A stretch of 64,000 nucleotides of DNA from JAGMES01 sp023128035 (GCA_030627905.1 DAOVRZ010000006.1:26945-90944), one strand, 5' to 3'; positions 26,788 to 35,465 are shown, counted from the stretch's first letter. Notes: generated by a model from the sequence alone, not told the origin. Translations and numbers: made by a program.

Positions 26788-28482
26788 TTAGGTTATTTTC
26801 TTAAACATTTTCCCTGTTTAACCCTTTTCTATTTAAGAGATGAAGATGAAAAAAAATTTCAATCAGGCTATTATAACCAATATGATATTTGTAGGAATTT
26901 AAATGAGAATTGGCAACGCAAAAATATTACTTACCAATATGCATTATTACTATTTGGTAGTCCAGAAGAAAAGAGAAAATGGAAAAGGAAATATCCAGAG
27001 ATTAATTGGGTACAAATCAAAGAAACGCCTAATTGGTTTGATGAATTATATTCTCAACTAAATTTAATTTTAACTGAGGATTTTAGTTTATTAAGAAAAA
27101 ATATTGAAATGATTTCTCAGAAAAATTTTTTACGGCATTTTTATAATGGTGTAGAAATAAAAAAAAGTTTACATCAAAAAGATTTTCCTTTAGTAGATAT
27201 GGAAGGTAAAAAACATTTTACTAATTTTGCTTTCTTACTAGAATTGCAGAGATTTTTTAAATCAGATGAGAAAAATATTACTTTTATTTATAATCCACGT
27301 TTTTTCTCACTTAAAGTGTTTCATCGTAATTTGAAACTTTATTTTTCGAATTCAAAAAAAATTGATGATATTCTTTTTTTAGAGGTAAATAATTTTTCAC
27401 AAAGACAAAAAACTATTCGGTCAAGTTTAGAAACTCATTTTGGAGTAAAGTTAGATATCTTGAATGAAGTAGTTGAAAAGTTTGATAAAGTGCTTTTATT
27501 AGTATTAAATTATGAAAAGATTGATCAAACTAAAATTGAAAGAATTATGGATACGCTACATGAACTAGAAAGTATACCTCATAAAGTGGTTCATCTTATT
27601 GATAGCGAAAGAAGTGAAATTTTCAAAAAACTAAATTTTAAATCGATAAGAGAATTTGATTTGATTGAAGAATATCAAATCCTCATTAATATTAAGCAAA
27701 AAATACCAATTGGTAAAATTGATGCTATGTTTTTAGCTAACGATAAACGAAGCCTTGAAGTATTACAAATTCCTGAATGTTTAGATGATAGTATAAAACA
27801 TATGCAGAAGAAAATTTTAGGTTTTTCAACAGTTTTTCGTTCGCAGTTGTATGAACGAATATTGAAAAAATACTTCCCTGATAAAAATAGAAATGAGTAT
27901 TTTCAAGATGTTATAACAGCATTCGAAGAACAATTAAGAAATAGAGATTTAACAAAGTTAGATTTATATAATATAACCTTACAGCATGATGATATAGAAT
28001 TCACTTTAAGTGTAACATGTCTTCTGAATAAAATTTTGCAAATCAGAGGATGGAAGAATTGCAAAGATGAGATTGAATATCTTCAAAAGACTTATCCAGA
28101 TGCATATGTATGGAGTAATTCTTTATATTTAAATTCACTCATAAAAGCACAAAAATTAGATGAATTTGAAGAATATTTATTATGGAAATTTGATGAAGAG
28201 TTGTTATCGGAAGCTTTTAAACATAATTTTCTTTTTGGGACTAGCAGTATAGCATTTATAGAAAAGTTGACAAAGAAAAATTTAGAATTAGGTGAAAAAC
28301 TTCAAAAAATAATTATCAAAGATTATTTAATTTATGGTTTTTATCAGCAAGGAGCGACTTTGTTATCACGATTAAAGAAATACTTCAGTGGAGAACAGTT
28401 TGATTTAATTGAATCTTTTAGAAGTATGTTAGCTAATATAGCTAAAAATACGGATAAGTGTAATAAATTTATAGAAGTAGAG

Positions 28483-28492
28483 AAAAAAAAAA
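28483..28492 (+). other. Candidate -1 slippery site (A10) in the third cassette gene
   Basis: A ten-A run (GAG AAA AAA AAA ATG). Slipping back one base joins the long middle frame to the 3' frame ending at 28907; without it the protein ends at 28524. Confidence 0.45.
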
Positions 28493-28907
28493 TGTCAAAC
28501 TTTATCAGTATTATTTTGGGTTAACAGAAGAACGAATAGATTTTGTTGTAAAATCATTAATAAACTGTAATCCTGAAACACCAACCTTTTTTATTGACTT
28601 AGAAAAACTATTGGGTAAGTTGAATAAAGTAGAAACTTTGATTTTCCGAGATCAATTTTATATTTTAATTCAATCAAATATGCAAAGTATTGATTTTGAC
28701 CTACTTGAGCAGATTATGGATTGGTATGGTGAATTTTGCTTGAAACATAACTTTTTGATGGATTATAAAATAATGACGTTATACCTTTTAGAAAGAATTT
28801 ATTATAGTGCACATAGTTCGTCAAATGCAGGAAGAGAAATTCGTAAGAAGAATAAAATGATGATGGAATTGATCGATCAAAAACTTAAGATTTTAAAAAT
28901 TAGCTAG

Positions 28908-28932
28908 CCAGCAGATAAATTGCTGGTTTTTC
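28908..28932 (+). terminator. Terminator of the SIR2 cassette
   Basis: CCAGCA (28908-28913) pairs with TGCTGG (28921-28926), loop of 7, followed by TTTTTCTTTT. It closes the three-gene cassette. Confidence 0.8.
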
Positions 28933-28978
28933 TTTTGATGAGTATTACTCAACTGTGAAAATTGAATTAATAAAAAAT

Positions 28979-29035
28979 CCTCCATCTATCAAAAAATATA
29001 GGTGGCGGGTAGTTCACTTGGACTTCCTATATTTT
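28979..29035 (-). mobile_element. Hairpin remnant resembling the end of an IS200/IS605-type element
   Basis: Stem CCATCTAT/ATAGGTGG (28982-28989 with 28998-29005) competes with a perfect 10-bp stem AAAATATAGG/CCTATATTTT (28993-29002 with 29026-29035). On the minus strand the piece reads GTGAACTACCCGCCACC, a sequence type common at TnpB-element right ends. No tnpA or tnpB is nearby, so this would be a remnant. The remainder of 28932-29181 shows only a ribosome site for the next gene. Confidence 0.35.
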
Positions 29036-29181
29036 ACCCAAAGTTTGAAGTGAAAGCACACCTGTTAGGAATTTTAAATTAGATGTTTTTGTGTAACAAT
29101 CATATTATTTATCTTGAACTTTTTTACTAGGTTAGATATGATAAGAGTATGCGTGAGAACCTATTCTAGGAGGGAAATAAA

Positions 29182-30093
29182 GTGAAAAAAAATACAGATA
29201 TATTACCTATTATTTCAGGAGTTATTATTTCATTTATTTTTGGTTTTTCTTTTTTCTTTACTGCTGAAGCGCTGGATGAATTATCTCCTATGCATTTACT
29301 AGGATTACGTTTTGCATTTGCGGCAGTGAGCTTGACTGTTTTACAATGGCTTGGTATTATAAGAATCAATTTTCGTGGGAAACGCTTACGTATGTTATGG
29401 ATCTTGACATTGTTTCAGCCAGTAGCTTATTTTATTTTTGAGACCATAGGGGTAAAGATGACTTCAGCCTCTGAGGCTGGAATGTTAATTGGAACTATAC
29501 CCGTTATAGTAACTTTTTTATCTGTAGTTTTTCTGAAAGAACGGCCCTCAGTTATGCAGATTTTTTCTATTTTGCTCTCAGTATCTGGTGTATTTTTTAT
29601 CATCCTAATGACTGGAACTTCAGGTTCTGGTAATTTACCAGGCATGATGATTCTTTTTGGTGCTATATTTTCAGCGGGTATCTACAATATTCTTTCTAGA
29701 AAGCTCTCAATATCTTTTACACCTGTTGAAATTACTTATGTAATGATGTGGGTCGGTGCGATTACCTTTAACGGAATTGCTATTATTCAACACATCCTTA
29801 AAGGGGAAATTCAACAATATCTCTATCCATTGACAAATACAAATGTTCTGATAGCGATAATTTATTTAGGTGTTCTTTCTTCCATTGGAGCATTTTTCCT
29901 TCTAAACTTTATGCTTTCACGTATAGAAGCTTCTCGTTCTGCAGTTTTTTCCAATCTAACCACAATCATAGCGATCATATCGGGAGTTATTTTCCGCAAC
30001 GAACCTTTTTATTGGTTCCACTTCATCGGAGGTCTTTTGATCTTACTGGGCGTTTACGGAACTAATTGGGGAAAATTAAGAGTTAAGAGTTAA
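29182..30093 (+). CDS. EamA/DMT-family membrane transporter
   Basis: A polytopic membrane protein of 303 residues with ten predicted hydrophobic helices in two five-helix halves, the drug/metabolite transporter plan. Signatures include GVIISFIFGFSFFFTAEAL and LLGLRFAFAA in the first repeat, and LSSIGAFFLLNFMLSRIEASRSAVFSNL with IAIISGVIFRNEPFYWFHFIGGLLILLGVY in the second. GTG 29182 is preceded by GGAGGG. Substrate is unknown; members export amino acids, metabolites or drugs. It stands alone between the SIR2 cassette and thpR. Confidence 0.85.
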   Translation: MKKNTDILPIISGVIISFIFGFSFFFTAEALDELSPMHLLGLRFAFAAVSLTVLQWLGIIRINFRGKRLRMLWILTLFQPVAYFIFETIGVKMTSASEAGMLIGTIPVIVTFLSVVFLKERPSVMQIFSILLSVSGVFFIILMTGTSGSGNLPGMMILFGAIFSAGIYNILSRKLSISFTPVEITYVMMWVGAITFNGIAIIQHILKGEIQQYLYPLTNTNVLIAIIYLGVLSSIGAFFLLNFMLSRIEASRSAVFSNLTTIIAIISGVIFRNEPFYWFHFIGGLLILLGVYGTNWGKLRVKS

Positions 30094-30224
30094 GAAATGC
30101 CCTTTCATATGTAATTTGACAATGATCAATCCTTTTTGACAATGAAAATACCAAACGACAAAGGAAAAAAAATTTTGATCTAGAATTAGTTTTTAAGAAG
30201 CCATTATTGAGGAGGTAGAAATGA

Positions 30225-30794
30225 ATGGCACAGATTAGGATATTTATCGCAATCGAGTTTAGTGACAAGTTGAAGGAAGAAATTGATCAAATTCAGCTTA
30301 AATTAAAAAGTCAATTAGGTCTATTGAAATGGGTTCCAAGAACTAATTTTCATTTGACTCTGAAATTTTTGGGTGATGTAGAGTCAAAAAGGATTGGAGA
30401 GATGGTAGAGGGGTTGACCCAGAGTGTGCAGGATATAAAACCTTTTATCATTGGATTTACTCAGATTGGTGGATTTCCAAAAAACCATGCACCTCGTGTA
30501 ATTTGGCTTGGAGCGAATGAGGGAAAAGATGAGTTAATCAACCTTCAGAAAATTGTAGATAAAAAATTAACTTATTTTGGTTTTGGTGAAGAGTCCAAAA
30601 AAAATGTTTATAAGCCACATCTCACCCTTGCGCGTGCTCGTGAACATACAGATGTGAGTACTGTTGGGCGAAGATTAAGTGAAATTCAGATTCAACCAAC
30701 CAGTACTGAATTGATCCAATCTATACAGATTATGAAAAGCGATTTACGACCTAAAGGACCGGTGTATACATGTCTAGAAAAAATATCTTTTTGA
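30225..30794 (+). CDS. thpR: RNA 2',3'-cyclic phosphodiesterase (LigT/2H family)
   Basis: A 189-residue 2H phosphoesterase that opens 2',3'-cyclic phosphate RNA ends. Both active-site HxTx motifs are present: HLTL at 43-46 and HLTL at 132-135. GGAGGT precedes ATG 30225; the ATG four bases earlier is in another frame that stops at once. In clostridia this gene commonly precedes recA, which it does here, 200 bp upstream. Confidence 0.92.
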   Translation: MAQIRIFIAIEFSDKLKEEIDQIQLKLKSQLGLLKWVPRTNFHLTLKFLGDVESKRIGEMVEGLTQSVQDIKPFIIGFTQIGGFPKNHAPRVIWLGANEGKDELINLQKIVDKKLTYFGFGEESKKNVYKPHLTLARAREHTDVSTVGRRLSEIQIQPTSTELIQSIQIMKSDLRPKGPVYTCLEKISF

Positions 30795-30890
30795 AAGTAC
30801 GGTATATGTGAACATAGGCGAAAAGTATTAAAAATGGGTGAAAATCAGAGTAAAAGTGAGTATTCTTGATCTGATGGTAAATTTTATCAG

Positions 30891-30919
30891 TTGCATGAAC
30901 CAAACAAATGTTCTATAAT
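30891..30919 (+). promoter_or_regulatory. recA promoter with an embedded LexA (DinR) box
   Basis: TTGCAT (30891-30896), a 17-bp spacer and TATAAT (30914-30919). AAAC-AAAT-GTTC at 30902-30913 matches the Firmicute LexA site GAAC-N4-GTTC in seven of eight fixed bases and abuts the -10 box, so bound LexA would block polymerase. Confidence 0.75.
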
Positions 30920-30994
30920 GATAATAGATTTATATGAATAATATTTTAACATATATTTGACTAGTTACATAATACAGAAGGAGTGTGAAATTAG

Positions 30995-32080
30995 GTGGCA
31001 ACGGAAAAAGAAAAGGCTCTTGAGATAGCGCTTAAACAGATTCACCGTCAATATGGAGAAGGTTCGATTATGCGGTTAGGAGATGCCAATACGTTAAGTA
31101 TAGAAGTGATTCCAACAGGTGCAATTTCCCTTGATATAGCTTTAGGAGTAGGGGGTCTTCCGCGTGGAAGGGTTATTGAGATATTTGGCCCTGAATCTTC
31201 AGGTAAGACAACTGTAGCTTTGCATGTACTTGCAGAAGCTCAGAAGCTGGGTGGTGTGGTTGCATTTATTGATGCTGAACATGCTTTAGACCCAAAATAT
31301 GCTCAGGATATTGGGGTAAATATTGATAATCTATTGATTTCTCAACCTGACACAGGTGAGCAGGCTTTAGAGATATGTGAGGCCTTAGTACGTAGTGGGG
31401 CAATTGATTTAGTTGTTATTGACTCTGTAGCGGCATTAGTTCCTAAGGCAGAGATTGAAGGCGATATGGGAGATTCTCATGTTGGTTTACAAGCAAGACT
31501 TATGTCTCAAGCAATGCGTAAACTTTCTGGAGCATTATCTAAATCACAGACTGCTTGTATCTTTATCAACCAGTTACGTGAAAAAGTTGGGATAATGTTT
31601 GGTAATCCTGAAGTTACCCCAGGTGGGCGTGCTTTGAAGTTTTATTCTTCTGTAAGGCTGGATGTGCGTAGAATTCAATCGATTAAAGTAAGCTCAAGTG
31701 GTGATGAATTTGTGGGAAATCGTGTTAAAGTGAAGGTGGTTAAGAATAAAGTTGCTGCTCCTTTCAAAATAGCTGAATTTGATATCATGTATGGTAAAGG
31801 GATATCGGCAGAAGGTTGTATTCTTGATGAAGCAGTGAAAGCTGAGATTGTCAGTAAATCTGGTTCATGGTATTCTTTTGGTGATGAACGTTTAGGTCAG
31901 GGGCGTGAAAACGTGAAAGATTTCCTTGAAAAGAATCCAGATTTATTGGCCGAAGTTGACAAACAATTAAAAATAAAACTCGGCATGTTAGAATTACCTG
32001 AAGCAGAAGTGAAAAAGCCAGAAGAGAATAACTCTACTTCTGGAAAAAAGAGTAAAAATTCAACTGGACAATCTGCTTAA
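30995..32080 (+). CDS. recA: Recombinase RecA
   Basis: The ATP-dependent strand-exchange protein and SOS co-protease, 361 residues. Walker A GPESSGKT lies at 65-72, followed by VAFIDAEHALDP, the L1/L2 DNA-binding loops (EIEGDMGDSHVGLQAR and FINQLREKVGIMFGNPE) and a short C-terminal tail rich in acidic, Lys and Ser residues. It begins with GTG 30995 (VATEKEKALEIAL), with AAGGAG 11 bases upstream, a rather long spacing. The promoter carries a LexA-type box, so SOS induction is expected. It is followed by a strong terminator and by recX. Confidence 0.98.
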   Translation: MATEKEKALEIALKQIHRQYGEGSIMRLGDANTLSIEVIPTGAISLDIALGVGGLPRGRVIEIFGPESSGKTTVALHVLAEAQKLGGVVAFIDAEHALDPKYAQDIGVNIDNLLISQPDTGEQALEICEALVRSGAIDLVVIDSVAALVPKAEIEGDMGDSHVGLQARLMSQAMRKLSGALSKSQTACIFINQLREKVGIMFGNPEVTPGGRALKFYSSVRLDVRRIQSIKVSSSGDEFVGNRVKVKVVKNKVAAPFKIAEFDIMYGKGISAEGCILDEAVKAEIVSKSGSWYSFGDERLGQGRENVKDFLEKNPDLLAEVDKQLKIKLGMLELPEAEVKKPEENNSTSGKKSKNSTGQSA

Positions 32081-32093
32081 TTATTATAACAGT

Positions 32094-32127
32094 AAAAACC
32101 TCTGAATTTTTTTTCAGAGGTTTTTTT
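32094..32127 (+). terminator. Terminator after recA
   Basis: AAAAACCTCTGAA and TTCAGAGGTTTTT form a strong stem around a T loop, followed by a T run. It separates recA from recX. Confidence 0.92.
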
Positions 32128-32184
32128 AAAGTAGATGATATAATTGACTAAAATTTGGTAATAATAAGATTGGAGAGATAAGAG

Positions 32185-32718
32185 ATGTTAGAATCATCTG
32201 ACCCTAAGAAAAAACAAAACTATGAGGATGCTAAAAATAAAGTTTTTTTATTTTTGAGTTATCGGGAAAGAAGTGAAAAAGAAGTTAGAGATTATTTAAA
32301 ACGTAAAGGCTATGCCATAGATGTAATTGACAAAGTAATTCAGAGATTGAAAGAACTTAATTATATAAATGCTCGACGTTTTACTGAACTTTGGGTCAAA
32401 AATCGAGTTAATTCAGGAAGAAAAGGGCCAGAATTAGTGAGAAAAGAACTTCGTGAAAAAGGAATTTGCTATTCCCTTATTGAAGACTATATATCAAGAG
32501 AATATAATTTTTCCTGTGAATATGAAGTTGCTTATAAAGTTGTCCAAAAAAAGATAAAATCGACTAAGGATGAAGATTTAGGAAAGATTAAAATTCGTTT
32601 GTGGAAGTTTTTAAAACAGAAGGGTTTTAGGTATAATGCGATAAGTAAAGCGATTTCTGTAATTTTAGAAGAAGAGAAAACACTCAATAGTCTTGACAGA
32701 AAAAATAAAAGGATATAG
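32185..32718 (+). CDS. recX: RecA regulatory protein RecX
   Basis: A helical RecA modulator of 177 residues built from three-helix RecX repeats: LSYRERSEKEVRDYLKRKGY (about 27-46), a central GPELVRKELREKGI and a third near the C-terminus (KIRLWKFLKQKGFRYNAI). It inhibits or tunes RecA filament growth. GGAGAG precedes the ATG. It lies directly downstream of recA as usual, though behind a terminator, so it may depend on readthrough or its own weak promoter. Confidence 0.9.
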   Translation: MLESSDPKKKQNYEDAKNKVFLFLSYRERSEKEVRDYLKRKGYAIDVIDKVIQRLKELNYINARRFTELWVKNRVNSGRKGPELVRKELREKGICYSLIEDYISREYNFSCEYEVAYKVVQKKIKSTKDEDLGKIKIRLWKFLKQKGFRYNAISKAISVILEEEKTLNSLDRKNKRI

Positions 32719-32803
32719 AATAGATTCTAGATGTTATTCTTTTTATCAACCCCAATTTAAGAACAAGCTGAATTTTTGATAGAAAAATCTCTATAGAGGG
32801 GAG

Positions 32804-34345
32804 GTGGAGACAATTACTGGGCTTATTTTTGGACTTATCTCCCTGCCTATCGGGTTAATTATTGGATACCTGATCAGAAAATATATTGCAGAAGCAAAGA
32901 TTCAATCTGCTGAACAAGAAGCTGCTAAGATTATTGAAGTAGCTAATCGAGATGCAGAGTCCAAGAAAAGAGAAATCTTACTCGAAACAAAAGAAGAGGC
33001 TCATCAGATCAAATCAGAGATTGAGAAAGAAGTTCGTGACCGCAGATCTGAATTGCAACGTCTTGAAAGAAGATTGTTGCAAAAAGAGGAAAATCTCGAA
33101 CGGAAAACTGATTCTCTTGAGAAAAAAGAGGAATTTTTACAACGACGCGATCGTCAGATCAGTCAGATTGAAGATAAAATCAATGACTTGAAAGATCAAC
33201 AAGCCAAAGAACTTGAACGTTTATCAGGACTAACCTCTGAAGAAGCGAAAGAAATTTTGATGAGAAATGTAGAACAAGAGATTGAACATGAATTAGCAAA
33301 AATCATCAAAGAAAAAGAGCAACAGGCTCAAGAGGAATCAAATAAACGGGCACGAGAAATTATATCTCTTGCGATTCAACGTTGTGCTGCTGATCATGTA
33401 GCAGAAACAACAGTATCTGTTGTAAATCTTCCAAACGATGAGATGAAAGGCCGAATTATTGGTCGTGAAGGACGAAATATTCGTGCATTAGAGAGTCTGA
33501 CAGGAATAGATTTAATAATCGATGATACGCCCGAGGCAGTGGTGTTATCTGGTTTTGATCCAATCCGGCGAGAAGTTGCACGGGTTGCTTTAGAAAAATT
33601 GATTGTTGATGGTCGAATTCACCCAGCGCGGATTGAAGAAATGGTGGAAAAAGCTCGAAAAGAGATTGATCTTAAGATTCGTGAAGAGGGTGAACAGGCT
33701 ACTTTTGATACTGGTGTACACGGTTTACATGGCGAACTTATTAAATTACTTGGGCGCCTCAAATTTAGGACTAGTTATGGTCAAAATGTACTCAAGCATT
33801 CCATCGAAGTAGCACATCTTGCAGGTGTGATGGCGGCTGAGTTGGGTGCTGATGTAAATATTGCTAAACGTGCTGGTTTATTACACGATTTAGGTAAAGC
33901 AGTGGATCATGAAGTGGAAGGACCTCATGTGGAAATTGGTGCTGATTTAGCTAAAAAGTATGGCGAATCCAGAGTAATTGTAAATGGTATCGCTGCACAT
34001 CATGGTGATATTGAAGCAGAATCTATTGAGGCTGTTTTAGTTGCTGCAGCTGATGCGATTTCTGCTGCGCGTCCTGGCGCAAGAAGAGAGACTTTGGAAT
34101 CTTATATTAAGCGTCTTGAAAATCTTGAACGAATAGCAGATTCTTTCGAAGGGGTTGAAAAGGCATATGCTATTCAAGCAGGACGTGAAATTCGTATTAT
34201 GGTTAAGCCTGATAAGGTTAGTGATCAAACTTCACCAAAATTAGCGCGTGATATCGTAAAATCAATCGAACACGAATTAAACTATCCTGGTCAAATTAAA
34301 GTAATAGTTATCCGTGAAACACGTGCTGTGGACTATGCGAAATAA
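32804..34345 (+). CDS. rny: Ribonuclease Y
   Basis: The membrane-anchored endoribonuclease that begins mRNA decay in Firmicutes, 513 residues. N-terminal membrane helix (about 3-24), long coiled coil (about 28-190; Glu/Lys/Arg-rich), KH RNA-binding domain (GRIIGREGRNIRALESLTGI) and metal-dependent HD domain (HSIEVAHLAG ... LLHDLGKA, about 330-430). Start codon choice is odd: GTG 32804 lies almost on top of the GAGGGGAGGTG ribosome site, and an in-frame ATT at 32813 would be better spaced. The gene order recX-rny-X-ymdB-spoVS is the conserved clostridial one. Confidence 0.96.
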   Translation: METITGLIFGLISLPIGLIIGYLIRKYIAEAKIQSAEQEAAKIIEVANRDAESKKREILLETKEEAHQIKSEIEKEVRDRRSELQRLERRLLQKEENLERKTDSLEKKEEFLQRRDRQISQIEDKINDLKDQQAKELERLSGLTSEEAKEILMRNVEQEIEHELAKIIKEKEQQAQEESNKRAREIISLAIQRCAADHVAETTVSVVNLPNDEMKGRIIGREGRNIRALESLTGIDLIIDDTPEAVVLSGFDPIRREVARVALEKLIVDGRIHPARIEEMVEKARKEIDLKIREEGEQATFDTGVHGLHGELIKLLGRLKFRTSYGQNVLKHSIEVAHLAGVMAAELGADVNIAKRAGLLHDLGKAVDHEVEGPHVEIGADLAKKYGESRVIVNGIAAHHGDIEAESIEAVLVAAADAISAARPGARRETLESYIKRLENLERIADSFEGVEKAYAIQAGREIRIMVKPDKVSDQTSPKLARDIVKSIEHELNYPGQIKVIVIRETRAVDYAK

Positions 34346-34405
34346 AATTATACTAAATATTATACTGTGATAGCAATATCGACAAAATAAACTTTGTTAA
34401 AGCAG

Positions 34406-34440
34406 AAAAAAAAGGCTTCTCAATTTGGGAAGCCTTTTTT
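34406..34440 (+). terminator. Terminator after rny
   Basis: AAAAGGCTTC and GAAGCCTTTT flank a short loop, with A run before and T run after. A near-copy of this hairpin ends the PKS-NRPS gene at 58591-58621. Confidence 0.9.
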
Positions 34441-34456
34441 GATTTTTTTAAAAAGA

Positions 34457-34547
34457 CCTCCACTTCTATAAGTGGGGGCAATTGTTTTAATCTTCAGTGG
34501 GAGTAGAATCCCCCACTGAAGTCCCGACGTTCAGCTTTAACTGAACG
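34457..34547 (+). repeat. Three tandem hairpins, probable IS605-type remnant or structured RNA
   Basis: In the 339-bp gap between rny and the next gene three perfect or near-perfect hairpins lie in a row: CCTCCACTT/AAGTGGGGG (34457-34478), CTTCAGTGGG/CCCACTGAAG (34492-34521) and CGTTCAG/CTGAACG (34528-34547). The pattern resembles the right end and guide-RNA scaffold of IS200/IS605 TnpB elements, but no transposase or TnpB gene is present. The rest of the gap (34548-34684) shows only a ribosome site. Confidence 0.45.
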
Positions 34548-34684
34548 AGTTCGCTAGGAATATATGTATGCCGATCTAATTATTTATCATTCCTAAAAAG
34601 CAGGATTATTATTAAAGATAGCGAAGAAGATAAGTAGACTAAAACTCTCCAGGTGGCTGGTGAAATAATGATGAGGTGGGATTT

Positions 34685-35209
34685 ATGGTAAAGAATTTGC
34701 CAATAAGAGAAGGAGTAAATGATAGCATAGAATTGATGATTTCAATATTGTTAAGATATCCTGAAATTATTACTGTTAAAACTGATCCCAAAACTAAAGA
34801 GATAATTTTTTCATTTCTTGTGAAAAAGAAATTTACTCAAGGAGAATTTTTTGCAATACAAAAGAGATTGCTATCTAATCTTGAAACTTTTTTATTTCTT
34901 CAGAATAAAGAATCTAGTTCTATTGAAATCCAACTAATTTCTTATGAAGACTATACTTTAGTTGAAATTGTTCGTGATTTCCAATCGATTAGTCAACGAG
35001 AGATTTCATTGATCATTCAACTGATTCAAAATGAGTTTGACACTTACTTACTTACTGAATATAGTCACGATCACGATATAGATGATACTGAGTTTCAAGA
35101 TGAAATGATTGAAAATTTATTGGACCAGCTACAGTTCCAAAATCATGAGGACTTAATTGGATTTAGGGAAGCTGACAAAGTGATGGTGTTTCATAAAACA
35201 GGTGTATAA
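34685..35209 (+). CDS. Uncharacterised cytoplasmic protein in the rny-ymdB interval
   Basis: I do not recognise this 174-residue protein. It has no signal peptide, membrane segment or obvious catalytic motif; the second half is acidic and His/Asp-rich (EYSHDHDIDDTEFQDEM). ATG 34685 follows GAGGTGGG; the GTG nine bases earlier lies in that site. Its position between rny and ymdB makes a link to RNA decay or sporulation plausible but unproved. A weak terminator-like hairpin follows. Confidence 0.75.
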   Translation: MVKNLPIREGVNDSIELMISILLRYPEIITVKTDPKTKEIIFSFLVKKKFTQGEFFAIQKRLLSNLETFLFLQNKESSSIEIQLISYEDYTLVEIVRDFQSISQREISLIIQLIQNEFDTYLLTEYSHDHDIDDTEFQDEMIENLLDQLQFQNHEDLIGFREADKVMVFHKTGV

Positions 35210-35240
35210 TTTTTCTTTAAAAGCAGAGTTTTCAAAAATG

Positions 35241-35263
35241 CCCCACTTAAAAGGGGTTTTTTT
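35241..35263 (+). terminator. Weak terminator-like hairpin
   Basis: CCCC (35241-35244) and GGGG (35253-35256) with a loop of 8 and seven T behind. The stem is short, so termination may be partial. Confidence 0.5.
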
Positions 35264-35320
35264 ATGATGAAAATTTTCTGTTGCTATAAGTTTTCATTTA
35301 ACGGTAACACTAGATATATA

Positions 35321-35443
35321 ATGATTAGCCCACAAAAAGTAGTCGCACAAGAGCTTGTATACCATATAAAGTACTGAATTGGCGAGGCCAGCACTTTATA
35401 TGGTACGCAAGTGCGACTAAAATACTTTTTGTGGGCTAATCAT
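35321..35443. repeat. 123-bp imperfect palindrome, MITE-like
   Basis: A perfect 21-bp terminal inverted repeat (35321-35341 with 35423-35443), then GTCGCAC/GTGCGAC (35342-35348 with 35411-35417) and a 12-bp inner stem (35361-35372 with 35393-35404), around a non-paired centre. It codes for nothing and ends 14 bp before the ymdB ribosome site. It may be a mobile palindromic repeat or an RNA element in the ymdB leader. Confidence 0.7.
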
Positions 35444-35465
35444 AGTAAAATTTGAGGTGAATATG

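Larger units (their letters stand above)
26723..28907 (+). pseudogene. Unknown third protein of the SIR2 cassette, broken by two -1 shifts at poly(A) runs
   Basis: I do not recognise this protein. GTG 26723 follows AAAGGAGAG and gives a product beginning MKKIAVVFGQAFP; this frame stops at TAG 26789-26791 just after A9 (26779-26787). The -1 frame is open from there to 28524 (the part from 27109 has its own Met). After A10 (28483-28492) the next -1 frame is open to the TAG at 28905-28907. Joined, it would be about 725 residues, rich in predicted helices with no visible Walker motif, membrane segment or signal peptide. Its place after the SIR2 and ATPase genes and before a terminator shows that it belongs to the same operon. 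It may be a sensor or scaffold, which is inference only. Confidence 0.65.

Noticed and set aside
30113..30150. Two TTTGACAATGA direct repeats upstream of thpR as a paired promoter
   Set aside because: Neither has a convincing -10 box at 16-18 bp; the repeat may be chance in AT-rich DNA.
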